This document shows positions 7,244 through 15,448 of a stretch of 42,224 nucleotides of DNA, piece by piece; positions within the stretch are counted from its first letter, which is position 1; every line of letters starts with the position of its first letter. Origin of the DNA: Bdellovibrionota bacterium. GTDB taxonomy: Bacteria; Bdellovibrionota; Bdellovibrionia; Bdellovibrionales; Bdellovibrionaceae. The stretch is from positions 89,552-131,775 of the forward strand of contig CAUJGP010000037.1 in assembly GCA_963170155.1 (NCBI GenBank), in the 5' to 3' direction. Both the position numbers and the translations under genes were made by a program. The notes beneath the pieces were generated by a model that searched no databases, was not told the DNA's origin, and saw only the letters and a program-made list of their open reading frames with translations.

Positions 7244-7592
7244 TCTGCTCCTCCTGAATAAGAATTAGGTTTTTGTAGAAATGGTCCTCTCGAAATCAAA
7301 TTCTGTATTTTTTTATACTCCTTTGTCTTGTACTTGTTTATTTTTAGAATTTTCAAAAAATTGAACTTCTAAAAAGTTTTTAAATTAGTAAAAAAATATC
7401 TATTTGTGTTTGAGATATTTTTTGTAAACTTTAAGGCATTTCAGATTACTTAATGAAATTTTTTAAAAAATTCAAGCTAAGATAACAACAATTGGAGAGA
7501 TAGGGCTCATTATAGGTTTTATAAGAGCTTTAGTGATTAAAAATTAAGGAGATATAATAATTTTTATAAGAAAATTTAGAAATCATAATTTT
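7244..7592. other. AT-rich intergenic stretch
   Basis: Very AT-rich and without a coding frame that I trust. It contains the ribosome binding site of the sigma-54 activator gene at its left edge and the perfect AT-only palindrome AATTTTTTAAAAAATT at 7457-7472. It probably holds the activator's promoter, but no clear -35/-10 pair or sigma-54 site was found. Confidence 0.4.
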
Positions 7593-8138
7593 TTATACGG
7601 TTCCTGTAGAATCACGAATAAACTGTGTGAGATAGTGTTTGACAATGCTTTCTATTTTAACAGCATGATTTTTATAAGTCCACATGACTTCATCAAAAAC
7701 TCCCCACTTCATTTCCAGCAGAGCTTCCTCGCTTTGATACCGGGGCGATGAAATCGGTTGAGGGATAGAGGAACCCATTAATTGCATAGCGGAGACCGCA
7801 GGGATCCCTGGATTCATGAAATGGGTTCGAATGGAAATGACACCAGGTTGTTTGAGAGAAAAAATGAGTTTTAATCCGTTACGAAACAACATGAAATCAG
7901 CGGGTGTCTTGGCGATACCATACAATTTAATTTTAGAAGTAGAGTGATGTTTTAGATCATTGAAAATTTCTAAAGCTTCATGGAATTCTTTTTTGAGTTC
8001 GGTTAAAAAAGTGAGTGCGGCTCCGATCAAGGCACGATCGGGATCCATGGAGGTGGTATTCATATCAATAACGCCGCTTTCTTCCATTAACTCTTCTGTT
8101 TTTATAAGTTCGTGAATCCAATCATATTTTGTATCCAT
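7593..8138 (-). CDS. Cytosolic protein of unknown function
   Basis: The gene encodes 181 residues from ATG 8138, with GGGGAGGA 5 nt upstream. There is no signal peptide or membrane segment. The sequence is mixed alpha/beta, with a helix-rich start (WIHELIKTEELMEE), a central FMLFRNGLKLIFSLKQPGVI block and a C-terminal amphipathic helix (AVKIESIVKHYLTQFI). I do not recognise the family. Directly before the ribosome binding site a 9-bp AT hairpin (8150-8158 with 8161-8169) could affect translation. It lies upstream of the sigma-54 activator on the same strand, but the 349-bp gap argues against one tight operon. Confidence 0.7.
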   Translation of the reverse strand: MDTKYDWIHELIKTEELMEESGVIDMNTTSMDPDRALIGAALTFLTELKKEFHEALEIFNDLKHHSTSKIKLYGIAKTPADFMLFRNGLKLIFSLKQPGVISIRTHFMNPGIPAVSAMQLMGSSIPQPISSPRYQSEEALLEMKWGVFDEVMWTYKNHAVKIESIVKHYLTQFIRDSTGTV

Positions 8139-8326
8139 GAAATCCTCCCCAATAAAATAAATTTTATTGAATTAAATGCAATATTACAAATACCAATTAA
8201 AATTTGCGCTCATTTGATCCCTGATGAGGCAGTTTTTTCAAGGAATAGAAGCGCATGCAGAATCCATGAGAGTTTTTTGAAAAGAAATAACAAAGCACGA
8301 GATCAAAAAATCAAGGTGTAATCGCA

Positions 8327-11260
8327 CTAAAGCTGTATTCCCACAAAGAAGGTGGTTTTTCCTTCATTGGAGTAATCAGGGCGATGGTATAGTCCTGTGA
8401 GGAGGGTGAGTGGCAAGTAATACCCTAATGTAAGGTCTCCTTTCAGTTCAAAACCGTAGCTCCTAAAGCTATTTTTGAGATAAGTGCGATAATAGGTTTG
8501 ATCTTTAAGATGGCTATAGATGCCATCAAGCGCCAAGAGGTCAGCGTAGAGGTTGACATAAGTTCTTTTAAAAAACACGGGAAGAGTGCCCCAGCCTCGA
8601 TGACCCGTGAGAGGAAATGTATATTCAAAAGATGCGCTTCGAGCTTGTTTGATGTAAAAATAGCCTGGATCATATCCTCTTAAAATAAAACTCGGGAAGA
8701 GTTGATTGGGATTGATGGCATAGGTATCAGAAGGGCTGAAATCCGTTAGGGAGAGCTCTCCCTCCATTTCTTGGGCCATGAGATGAAAAGACGCTATATG
8801 TTGAAAGGGTAAATGGCGGGAATAAAAATAAGAGGCTCTTGCCAATGCTTGAGTCAATGAGGAAAGCTCTTTTGTTTTAACGTAGTGATTTCCCATGAGG
8901 GAAAATTGATAACCAGCAAAAGGTTTTTTAGAGTAAACGCTTTTGGCCGCGCCATCATATAAATAAACAAGCTGTGGACCTGCTTTGTGTCTGATTGCTG
9001 GGGTTTTGGTCCCAAGGGCATTGAGTCCTAGACCCAGAGTCATGTTTTCGCTAAAGGGCCTCAGATCATGAGTTGCTAGTGCATGGACCTGTTGTGATTC
9101 GTAATCACTGTCCAATAAAGGTTGTTTACGAGTTTGGCTTAAAAAAGACAAGCTGAAAGGCCAGGTTGTGGTGGTGTTTTTATAGTTGATAGATCCTGTG
9201 GTTTCTTTGTTGTATGAATCAAAACTGAGGTCCAGGCCGTAAGAATGCTTCTCGAGGGGATCAAAAACCGCTGTTGAAATTTGAAAACCATATCCCGTTT
9301 CACTGGAGTAAATAAACGGGAACCAATAACGGGGGTAGAGGTACTTCAAGCTGGAATAAGGTTTTCGTTCTTGCAATAAGGGGCTAAATTCACGTTCGAG
9401 TTCCGCCTCTGTGGGAGTGGTGGCCAGTTTGGCATCATAGCGATCATGAAAAAGAGGTTTGATAAGAGGAGGAGAAAGCTTGAACCCATTTTGCGGCCAC
9501 GTCGAAGTCGCAACTTGGAGTCCTGCTTCTGTCATTAAAGTGGTGTAAACTGTTTGAGTTCTTTGATCGATTCTGCCATCAAATACGGCTGTCTCGGTAT
9601 GTGTGATTCGCACAAAGGACTGAAAGTAATTTTCGGTCCAATAGAGATTTTGCATGCCATTTTCATGAGCTACAAAACTGATCCCTCCTGGTTCCATACT
9701 TAAAGAATCAATTTGAGTGATACCATTCAGTGGGATACTCGTGATTTCTTTGGTTACCCGGTTTATTTTTTGAAGAAGGACGTGACCAGCTAAATTTCTT
9801 TCTGTGAAATAAATATCATTGGCATCCGTAAAAAGGGGATTGGCTATTTTGTGAAATGAAGGCGGAGAGTAGAGGATTGTAAGATCGCTGCCATTTGAAG
9901 CAAGAAGGACAAGGCGAGTGTCTGATTGTGAGAGTTGAATGGCGGCGATGTGAGTGGCATCGGGGGATAAGCTAGGATCGCGGAGTCTGAGGCCGGTCGT
10001 CAGCCGCTTGTTCTTTTTGTTGACGAGATCATAGAGAAATAGATCACTGAAGTTAGAATAGCTATCAACAAAACGTATTTGATCAAAAATAAACCCCGAA
10101 GAGTCTGGCAGCCAAGCGATACGGTTGATGTTTCCAGGAGGAGGGGCGTCTTTTTTTTCTCCTTCGGATTTATTATCGATACTTAAAAATTCTGAGATGG
10201 AATCGGCCTTAAGGTCAAAATTGCGACCGTGCTCTTTGCGATCAAAAATTTGAATAGAGCTTTTTCCCCATTTATTTCTAGCAATAAAAGTAAAGTAACG
10301 GCCATTAGGGCTCAGTTGCGGGCTGTAACTCTCCAAAAAATTTGAAGAGATGGGAGTAAACTCTGTCGTTGGAATTTCACGGATTTTTATTAATTGTTCT
10401 TGCACCGTTTTATCGAGGTGGAGCAACGCCGTTTGAAACCATTCTTCAAAGGTACGTCCCGTCTCTTCTTCTGTAGGAGCATTATTGAAGTAAGGCACTC
10501 TTCGAGAGAAACGCTTCAACAAGGTTTGGTGAATGGTTCCTTTTTTTTGATTTTGAATTTCACTGAGAATAAGAGAGCCAAAAAGGTAGGGGCGGCCGCC
10601 GCGGGGCCAAGAGTCTAAATCAGATTCATTGATATCGGCGACGGAGTAGAGTTGTAGTTGCCGCGTTTTTACGAGGGCCCTTAATGTGGCGTCTTGGTAG
10701 AGTGAGCGAAGGCGTCCGTGAGTTGAAAAGCGTGTCTCCATTTCGACAGCAACGCCTTCATGCCACCAGCGCGGTAGAAGCACGGTAGGAGTGACAATCG
10801 TACCAAGTCCTGAGCGCAGCAGACCCATCATTCCATGCGCTGGAGTGAAGTTAAGAATATGAACGTACTCATGGAGAGTGAGCTCTTGAGGCCAGTCAGA
10901 GTATTCAGAAACGGTATTATGGGAGGTCGGCAGGACGGGAAAGAGCATCATGTGGGGGTAAGGAATGGGGGTCGCATAACCATTGGCCATGTCAGTGTTA
11001 TCGTTAATAACCACAATCGTTTTTTTGGGAGATTCTTCGTAATATCCCATTAGGACTCTATGATTGTACTCGAGTCGAAGTGCATATTTTTTAGCGGTTT
11101 CGTAGTGCTTGGCGTCGAATATTACTTCAAAGTGAGGAGTGGTTATTGTTTCCCACTTAATTTCAGGATCCACAATACCGAGAGCCCGCGAAATGGTTAC
11201 AAGAGTGAAGAGTGTGAAAACAAAAGTAAGTTGGAAGAGTGAGCGTGTGATGATTTTCAT
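8327..11260 (-). CDS. Exported zinc metallopeptidase - beta-propeller - outer-membrane barrel protein
   Basis: I prefer ATG 11260 (977 residues), which gives a clean signal peptide (KIITRSLFQLTFVFTLFTLV...); an upstream TTG at 11296 is possible and neither has a strong ribosome binding site. Domain 1 (about residues 30-290) is a gluzincin-like peptidase: HEYVH (130-134) gives the zinc ligands and catalytic Glu, and WWHEGVAVE (166-174) the third ligand. Domain 2 (about 300-600) has TolB/PD40-type propeller strands (SPQLSPNGRYFTFIA, DPSLSPDATHIAA). Domain 3 (about 640-977) alternates hydrophobic and aromatic residues and ends TFFVGIQL, as in an outer-membrane beta-barrel. The protein should sit in the outer membrane with a protease and propeller attached; which side they face is not visible. 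It is divergent from pal. Each domain is known; substrate and role are unknown. Confidence 0.8.
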   Translation of the reverse strand: MKIITRSLFQLTFVFTLFTLVTISRALGIVDPEIKWETITTPHFEVIFDAKHYETAKKYALRLEYNHRVLMGYYEESPKKTIVVINDNTDMANGYATPIPYPHMMLFPVLPTSHNTVSEYSDWPQELTLHEYVHILNFTPAHGMMGLLRSGLGTIVTPTVLLPRWWHEGVAVEMETRFSTHGRLRSLYQDATLRALVKTRQLQLYSVADINESDLDSWPRGGRPYLFGSLILSEIQNQKKGTIHQTLLKRFSRRVPYFNNAPTEEETGRTFEEWFQTALLHLDKTVQEQLIKIREIPTTEFTPISSNFLESYSPQLSPNGRYFTFIARNKWGKSSIQIFDRKEHGRNFDLKADSISEFLSIDNKSEGEKKDAPPPGNINRIAWLPDSSGFIFDQIRFVDSYSNFSDLFLYDLVNKKNKRLTTGLRLRDPSLSPDATHIAAIQLSQSDTRLVLLASNGSDLTILYSPPSFHKIANPLFTDANDIYFTERNLAGHVLLQKINRVTKEITSIPLNGITQIDSLSMEPGGISFVAHENGMQNLYWTENYFQSFVRITHTETAVFDGRIDQRTQTVYTTLMTEAGLQVATSTWPQNGFKLSPPLIKPLFHDRYDAKLATTPTEAELEREFSPLLQERKPYSSLKYLYPRYWFPFIYSSETGYGFQISTAVFDPLEKHSYGLDLSFDSYNKETTGSINYKNTTTTWPFSLSFLSQTRKQPLLDSDYESQQVHALATHDLRPFSENMTLGLGLNALGTKTPAIRHKAGPQLVYLYDGAAKSVYSKKPFAGYQFSLMGNHYVKTKELSSLTQALARASYFYSRHLPFQHIASFHLMAQEMEGELSLTDFSPSDTYAINPNQLFPSFILRGYDPGYFYIKQARSASFEYTFPLTGHRGWGTLPVFFKRTYVNLYADLLALDGIYSHLKDQTYYRTYLKNSFRSYGFELKGDLTLGYYLPLTLLTGLYHRPDYSNEGKTTFFVGIQL

Positions 11261-11304
11261 AATAATCATTGCAGCATTGAGAAAGAAATTGAGCAATCAA
11301 AAGT

Positions 11305-11332
11305 TTGACAAGAGATTGATCCTGTTTAAAAT
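11305..11332 (+). promoter_or_regulatory. Sigma-70-type promoter of pal
   Basis: TTGACA (11305-11310), a 16-bp spacer and TAAAAT (11327-11332) form a near-consensus housekeeping promoter. Transcription would start near 11339, giving a leader of about 24 nt that carries AAGGAG before the pal ATG. It fits an abundant lipoprotein. Confidence 0.75.
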
Positions 11333-11362
11333 AGATCGAAATTAAAGAAGGAGATTCAATTC

Positions 11363-11851
11363 ATGAAGAAAATAGTGTTAGCTTTTGTAGCAGTGGCGAT
11401 GGTGGCTGGTTGTAGCTCAAAGAAAAAAGCCGATGAAACTCAGGTTGTTCCAACAGAAGTTGTTGATTCAACGCCAATGTCTTTTGATCCTGCGGGAAGT
11501 GATAGCGGAAAGATTGATGGTCTTGCGACAATTTATTTTGAATACGACAGAGCTGTTTTAACTTCAGAAGCAAAACGATTATTAGCTTCTAATGCTCAAT
11601 GGATTAAATCAAACTCTAAAGTGAGAGTTCAAATTGAAGGTCATTGTGATAATCGTGGAACGATTGAATACAATTTAGCGTTAGGTGAGCGTCGAGCTCA
11701 GTCTGTTAAAAATTATTTACAAGGGTTGGGTGTTGCTGCTGATCAGTTATCTATTATCAGCTATGGTGAAGAGAAGCCGCTTGTTTCTGGTGATTCTGAA
11801 GACGCTTGGTCTAGGAATAGACGAGCTAACTTTGTCCCTACAATGATGTAG
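11363..11851 (+). CDS. pal: Peptidoglycan-associated lipoprotein Pal
   Basis: The 162-residue protein has a lipoprotein signal (VAGC, Cys17) and a C-terminal OmpA-like peptidoglycan-binding domain. Key motifs are IYFEYDRAVL, EGHCDNRGTIEYN and LALGERRAQSV. The Asp in HCDNRG and the Arg in ERRA match the residues that hold diaminopimelate in this family. Pal anchors the outer membrane to the wall and is part of the Tol-Pal complex that tightens the envelope at division. Length matches E. coli Pal. tolQ, tolR, tolA and a dedicated tolB are not in the window; a DUF4398 lipoprotein and a CpoB-like protein follow, the latter a usual partner. Confidence 0.95.
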   Translation: MKKIVLAFVAVAMVAGCSSKKKADETQVVPTEVVDSTPMSFDPAGSDSGKIDGLATIYFEYDRAVLTSEAKRLLASNAQWIKSNSKVRVQIEGHCDNRGTIEYNLALGERRAQSVKNYLQGLGVAADQLSIISYGEEKPLVSGDSEDAWSRNRRANFVPTMM

Positions 11852-11902
11852 TTTAAGTGATGGAATTTGTCGGGGTTGCGAAATGAAAGTTTCGTAACTT
11901 TG

Positions 11903-11968
11903 ATTCCTTCAAAAAGGAATGCCAATGAAAGGTTTAAATAGTCGCTATTGCCTTAATCATTGGCATTC
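11903..11968 (+). promoter_or_regulatory. Two overlapping hairpins after pal (possible attenuator or processing site)
   Basis: ATTCCTT (11903-11909) pairs with AAGGAAT (11914-11920). GAATGCCAATGA (11917-11928) pairs with TCATTGGCATTC (11957-11968), with further inner pairs AAGG/CCTT and ATAG/CTAT. Bases 11917-11920 belong to both, so the hairpins exclude each other. The large hairpin is followed by TTGTTAT, a poor T-tract. It lies between highly expressed pal and the next lipoprotein gene, a good place for partial termination or 3'-end protection. Confidence 0.5.
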
Positions 11969-11992
11969 TTGTTATAAAAGGAGAGGGTTGAG

Positions 11993-12331
11993 GTGATATT
12001 TTTTCATAATCATGCGGTTAACCCCACTTCACCTTTAACGAGAGTTTTAATTTTGAGTTGCTTCCTTGTCGGATGTGCAACTGTTGAGATTCCTGTCCAA
12101 GAATACACTTTAGCTCGCTCTGCGCTTGAATTTGCTGAGATTAACGATAGTGAACGCCTTGCTCCTCTTCCATTCCAGCAAGCTCAACAGCTTTATCAGC
12201 GGGGAGTGCAGATGTATGAAAAACGTGATTACGATGAAGCTCGTCGTTACTTTACAAGATCAAGAAAGTTAGCAGAGAAGGCAGAAACCACATCACGAAT
12301 TAAAAAAGCTAAAAGTGGAGAGGTACTTTGA
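11993..12331 (+). CDS. DUF4398-like lipoprotein
   Basis: The 112-residue protein starts at GTG 11993 with GAGAGGG upstream. It has a lipoprotein signal with lipobox LVGC (Cys28). The mature part is one long helical hairpin, with ARSALEFAEINDSERLAP and AQQLYQRGVQMYEKRDYDEARRY stretches. This is the DUF4398 pattern: Ala-rich helices resembling a single TPR. The family is often found next to Pal or OmpA-like lipoproteins; its function is not established. The stop overlaps the start of the next gene (TGATG), so the two are translationally coupled. Confidence 0.8.
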   Translation: MIFFHNHAVNPTSPLTRVLILSCFLVGCATVEIPVQEYTLARSALEFAEINDSERLAPLPFQQAQQLYQRGVQMYEKRDYDEARRYFTRSRKLAEKAETTSRIKKAKSGEVL

Positions 12332-13047
12332 TGATGAAAAGGTTAGGATTTTTGTTTCTAAGCTTGTCACTGACTTTACCGGGATGTCTTCGGACACGGG
12401 AAGACTTAAAGGAAGTGGAAACAAATAAGGTCATGCGTGATCAAGTGAGTGTTTTACAGAAGGTTCACGCTGATAGTAGTTCTCGCCTCGAGGAGCTTTT
12501 AGACCAAAACCGCCGAATGCATGGTCGCATAGAGGAATTAGAGCAACGCCTGGTTCAAAATGCTCAAGCTCAGACTGGTAAAGAAGATTTACAAAAATCT
12601 TTGTTAGAATCTCGCCAGCGTAGTGAATTATTGCAAGAAGGCATTGTAAAGCTAGAGAGTCAGGTTCAAGCTCTTCAAGAAGAAATTATTACACTTAAAA
12701 CAAAAGACAATCTTGATAAGAACTCTAATAAAAATAACAATAAAGGCAATTCAAAAGAAAAAAATAAAGATAAAGAAAAAGAATTGATGGAGCTTGCCTT
12801 GGCTGATTTCCAAGGAAAGAGATGGAAAGAAGCTATTTTGAACTTTGATCAGTATCGAGAAAAATTTCCCAATGGAAAATTCGTACCAGAAGCGACCTAC
12901 CGAACCGGAGTGTCTTTTCAAGAACTGGGAATGAATGATGAGGCCAGAGTCTTTTTCCAAGAGGTGAGCGAGAGGTTCCCTAAGACAGAAGCTTCAAGAA
13001 AAGCACAAATTCGCTTGAAATCCTTGGGAGCCGTAAAAAAGCCATAA
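12331..13047 (+). CDS. CpoB/YbgF-like lipoprotein with TPR domain
   Basis: ATG 12331 is favoured because GGAGAGG ends 7 nt upstream; the preceding TTG 12328 is possible. The protein has about 238 residues, a lipoprotein signal (LPGC, Cys19), a long coiled coil (about residues 25-130), an Asn/Lys-rich linker (KNSNKNNNKGNSKEKNKDK region) and C-terminal TPR repeats (about 150-235; ALADFQGKRWKEAILNFDQY). This is the layout of YbgF/CpoB, the periplasmic protein that links Tol-Pal and wall synthesis at division. E. coli CpoB is a soluble periplasmic protein; here a lipobox is predicted instead. Its place two genes after pal supports the call. Confidence 0.8.
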   Translation: MMKRLGFLFLSLSLTLPGCLRTREDLKEVETNKVMRDQVSVLQKVHADSSSRLEELLDQNRRMHGRIEELEQRLVQNAQAQTGKEDLQKSLLESRQRSELLQEGIVKLESQVQALQEEIITLKTKDNLDKNSNKNNNKGNSKEKNKDKEKELMELALADFQGKRWKEAILNFDQYREKFPNGKFVPEATYRTGVSFQELGMNDEARVFFQEVSERFPKTEASRKAQIRLKSLGAVKKP

Positions 13048-13137
13048 ATGATACCTTTAGGGTCATCAATGGCTCAAAAATGAAGTCGATCATTAAAAAT
13101 AAAATTGATTGTGCTTATGAACGATGAGGAGTCTTCA

Positions 13138-14181
13138 TTGTTAAAAAAGGTTTTAGCCATTGAAACAAGTTGCGATGATACTTCAGTGGCGATTGTGGAT
13201 TGTGATGGATGGGTTCATCAATTGCTTTCAGCTTCACAAGATCAAGATCACGAGGTTTTTGGAGGGATTGTTCCTGAGATTGCCAGTCGCAATCATTCTT
13301 TTTATTTACTTTCCTTAATAGACAAAGTCATGGCTTCACAGGATTGGAGTACCATTGATGGCATTGTTGTAACCAACCGTCCGGGCTTGGTTGGATCTTT
13401 GATTGTAGGAATCATAACTGCAAAAACTTTGGCGCAGACAAAGGGGAAGCCTTTTTTGGGGGTGAATCATTTGGAAGGGCATTTATTGGCGCCCTTTTTA
13501 AGAGATTCTCAGTACCAGCCTCAATGGAGTTATGATTTACCTTTTATTGCTTTAGCCGTGAGTGGAGGGCACACGAGTTTGTATCAAGTGCAAGGTCTTG
13601 GTCAGTATCGTATTTTAGGGACCACACGAGACGATGCCGCAGGAGAGGCCTTTGATAAGTTTGCCAAAAAAATTGGTTTAGGTTTTCCGGGTGGAGCGAA
13701 AGTGGATCAGTGGGCTCAAAAAGGTGATGCTGTGGCGTTTTCTTTTCCACGAGCATTGATGAAAGAAGAAACTTATGAGATGAGTTTTTCAGGTCTCAAA
13801 TCAGCAGCTCAAAGACTTTTGGAAGCCATGAGTGAAGAAGAGATTCAAACGCATAGAGCCTCTCTTTGTGCCTCCTTCCAGCAAGCGATTTGTGAGGTTT
13901 TGATTCATAAACTGGATCGAGCTGTGAGATTAACACAAATAAAGCGAGTGGTTATTACGGGAGGAGTCAGTGCTAATTCTCATTTACGAGCGCTAGCAGA
14001 GGATTGGGCAAAAAAAAAGAGGGTGTCTTTACTTATTCCTCCTCTTCGTTATTGTACAGATAATGCCGCTATGATTGGGTATGCGGGAGTATTAAGAATG
14101 AATCGTGGGGAACGATCCGATTTACAAATGGGTCCTAGCCCTAGGATTTTACCAGGGGATTTTGATGTATCTCACCAGTGA
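13138..14181 (+). CDS. tsaD: tRNA threonylcarbamoyladenosine synthase subunit TsaD
   Basis: I choose TTG 13138 because GAGGAG lies 7 nt before it and the protein then begins MLKKVLAIETSCDDTS, the usual TsaD N-terminus; longer starts at 13105 (TTG) and 13117 (ATG) are less convincing. Length is 347 residues. Motifs are ETSCDDTS, the metal-binding NHLEGH, the glycine-rich LAVSGGHTSL, DDAAGEAFDKFAKKIGL and CTDNAAMIGYAG. TsaD transfers threonylcarbamoyl to A37 of ANN-decoding tRNAs in the cytosol, with TsaB and TsaE, neither of which is in the window. It overlaps rsmA by 17 bp. Confidence 0.95.
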   Translation: MLKKVLAIETSCDDTSVAIVDCDGWVHQLLSASQDQDHEVFGGIVPEIASRNHSFYLLSLIDKVMASQDWSTIDGIVVTNRPGLVGSLIVGIITAKTLAQTKGKPFLGVNHLEGHLLAPFLRDSQYQPQWSYDLPFIALAVSGGHTSLYQVQGLGQYRILGTTRDDAAGEAFDKFAKKIGLGFPGGAKVDQWAQKGDAVAFSFPRALMKEETYEMSFSGLKSAAQRLLEAMSEEEIQTHRASLCASFQQAICEVLIHKLDRAVRLTQIKRVVITGGVSANSHLRALAEDWAKKKRVSLLIPPLRYCTDNAAMIGYAGVLRMNRGERSDLQMGPSPRILPGDFDVSHQ

Positions 14182-14986
14182 ATTATTAATCAAGTTGGAG
14201 TCTCTAGGCTTATCTCCTAAAAAATCTTTGGGGCAAAATTTTTTAGTCAGTAAAAATGTCATCGATAAGATTTTAAAATCAGCTCAGGAATTTTCAGCCA
14301 AAACATTGATTGAAGTGGGACCTGGATTAGGGTCACTCACCGAGGGGCTTTTGCAAAGAGGTTGTCCGCTTTTATTATTAGAATTAGATCATGTTTTTGC
14401 TCGGTATTGGCGAGAGCGTGGAATCTCTGTTATTGAAGGTGATGCTTTAAGGTGGGATTGGAATCAGGTTAAAGAACCAGGGTCCACCCTTCTGGTCAGT
14501 AATTTGCCTTATCAAATTTCTTCTTCTTTAGTGATTGATCGTAGCATGAGTACCTCTCCTCTTATGGGTATGGTGTTAATGTTTCAAAAAGAAGTCGCTG
14601 AAAGAATTGTTGCTAAGCCTAAAACAGAACAATATGGATTATTGAGCGTGATCGCTCAAAATTTTTGGAACATTGAGTTTGTGACTGAGGCTGGGCCCAA
14701 AGATTTTTATCCTCCTCCTCGGGTTGCGAGCCGAGTGCTTAAATGGACTCCAAAAAAAGATTACGAAGGGGATGCTCAGGATTTTTTAACCCTTGTAAAG
14801 GTGGGATTTTCTCATCGTCGAAAATACTTATTATCTAATTTAAAGTCGTTAGGACAAGGGTCTTCTGATTTTTGGCTATCTGCTTTTGATCAACTGGGTT
14901 TGTCTCAACAAGTTCGGGCTGAAGAGTTGACTCTTGCTCACTGGAGGGGGTTGGCTTATCACATGAATAGAAGAAAGAGGGAGTGA
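14165..14986 (+). CDS. rsmA: 16S rRNA (adenine1518/1519-N6)-dimethyltransferase RsmA (KsgA)
   Basis: ATG 14165 with AGGGGA upstream gives 273 residues beginning MYLTSELLIKLESLGL; it lies inside the end of tsaD (17-bp overlap), so translation is probably coupled. Motifs are KSLGQNFLV, the SAM-binding LIEVGPGLGSLTEGLL, EGDAL and the catalytic NLPYQISS. FQKEVAERI and the C-terminal helical domain with FSHRRKYLLSNL are typical. The enzyme dimethylates two adjacent adenines near the 3' end of 16S rRNA during late 30S assembly. Confidence 0.95.
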   Translation: MYLTSELLIKLESLGLSPKKSLGQNFLVSKNVIDKILKSAQEFSAKTLIEVGPGLGSLTEGLLQRGCPLLLLELDHVFARYWRERGISVIEGDALRWDWNQVKEPGSTLLVSNLPYQISSSLVIDRSMSTSPLMGMVLMFQKEVAERIVAKPKTEQYGLLSVIAQNFWNIEFVTEAGPKDFYPPPRVASRVLKWTPKKDYEGDAQDFLTLVKVGFSHRRKYLLSNLKSLGQGSSDFWLSAFDQLGLSQQVRAEELTLAHWRGLAYHMNRRKRE

Positions 14987-14989
14987 ATC

Positions 14990-15436
14990 ATGAGTATCTT
15001 GATCATTTCAGAGAACCGTAAGGCTCGTTTTGATTACGAAATCATTGAGACCCTGGAGGCAGGTTTGGTTCTTTTGGGCAGTGAGGTTAAGTCCATTCGG
15101 AATAAACAAGTTCAATTAAAAGATTCTTACATCTCTTTTGTGGGGGATGAGGCTTATTTGCAAAATGCCCATATTTCTGAGTATAAAGCGAGTAGCTATA
15201 ATAACCACACTCCCGAACGTTTGCGTAAACTTTTGCTCCATCGCAATCAACTTGAAAAAGTTTACGGAGCCCTTCGAGAAAAAGGGTTGAGTTGCGTGCC
15301 TCTCAAAATTTATTTCAAAAATGGCCGCATTAAGCTGGAAATCGCTCTTGTGAAAGGTAAAAAACTTCACGACAAGCGGGAATCCATAAAGCGTCGTGAA
15401 GCCAATCGTGAGTTAAAACAAAAAATGATGAGATAA
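14990..15436 (+). CDS. smpB: SsrA-binding protein SmpB
   Basis: The 148-residue protein shows the whole SmpB pattern: ISENRKARFDYEI, LGSEVKSIR, LKDSYISF, AHISEYKAS, RKLLLHRNQ, VPLKIYFKNGRIKLEIALVKGK and the C-terminal basic tail KRESIKRREANRELK. SmpB binds tmRNA and brings it to stalled ribosomes. It starts 3 bp after rsmA and likely shares its transcript. The gap to the convergent next gene is 12 bp, with no clear terminator hairpin. The tmRNA gene itself was not seen in the window. Confidence 0.96.
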   Translation: MSILIISENRKARFDYEIIETLEAGLVLLGSEVKSIRNKQVQLKDSYISFVGDEAYLQNAHISEYKASSYNNHTPERLRKLLLHRNQLEKVYGALREKGLSCVPLKIYFKNGRIKLEIALVKGKKLHDKRESIKRREANRELKQKMMR

Positions 15437-15448
15437 AATCAAAGTTTT

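Noticed and set aside
7457-7472. AT-only palindrome AATTTTTTAAAAAATT
   Set aside because: Likely by chance in very AT-rich DNA; no GC in the stem, so it is a poor terminator or operator candidate.
11958-11976. Possible sigma-54 promoter at TTGGCATTCTTGTTAT
   Set aside because: AT stands where the -12 GC should be, and the TTGGCA is part of the hairpin stem.
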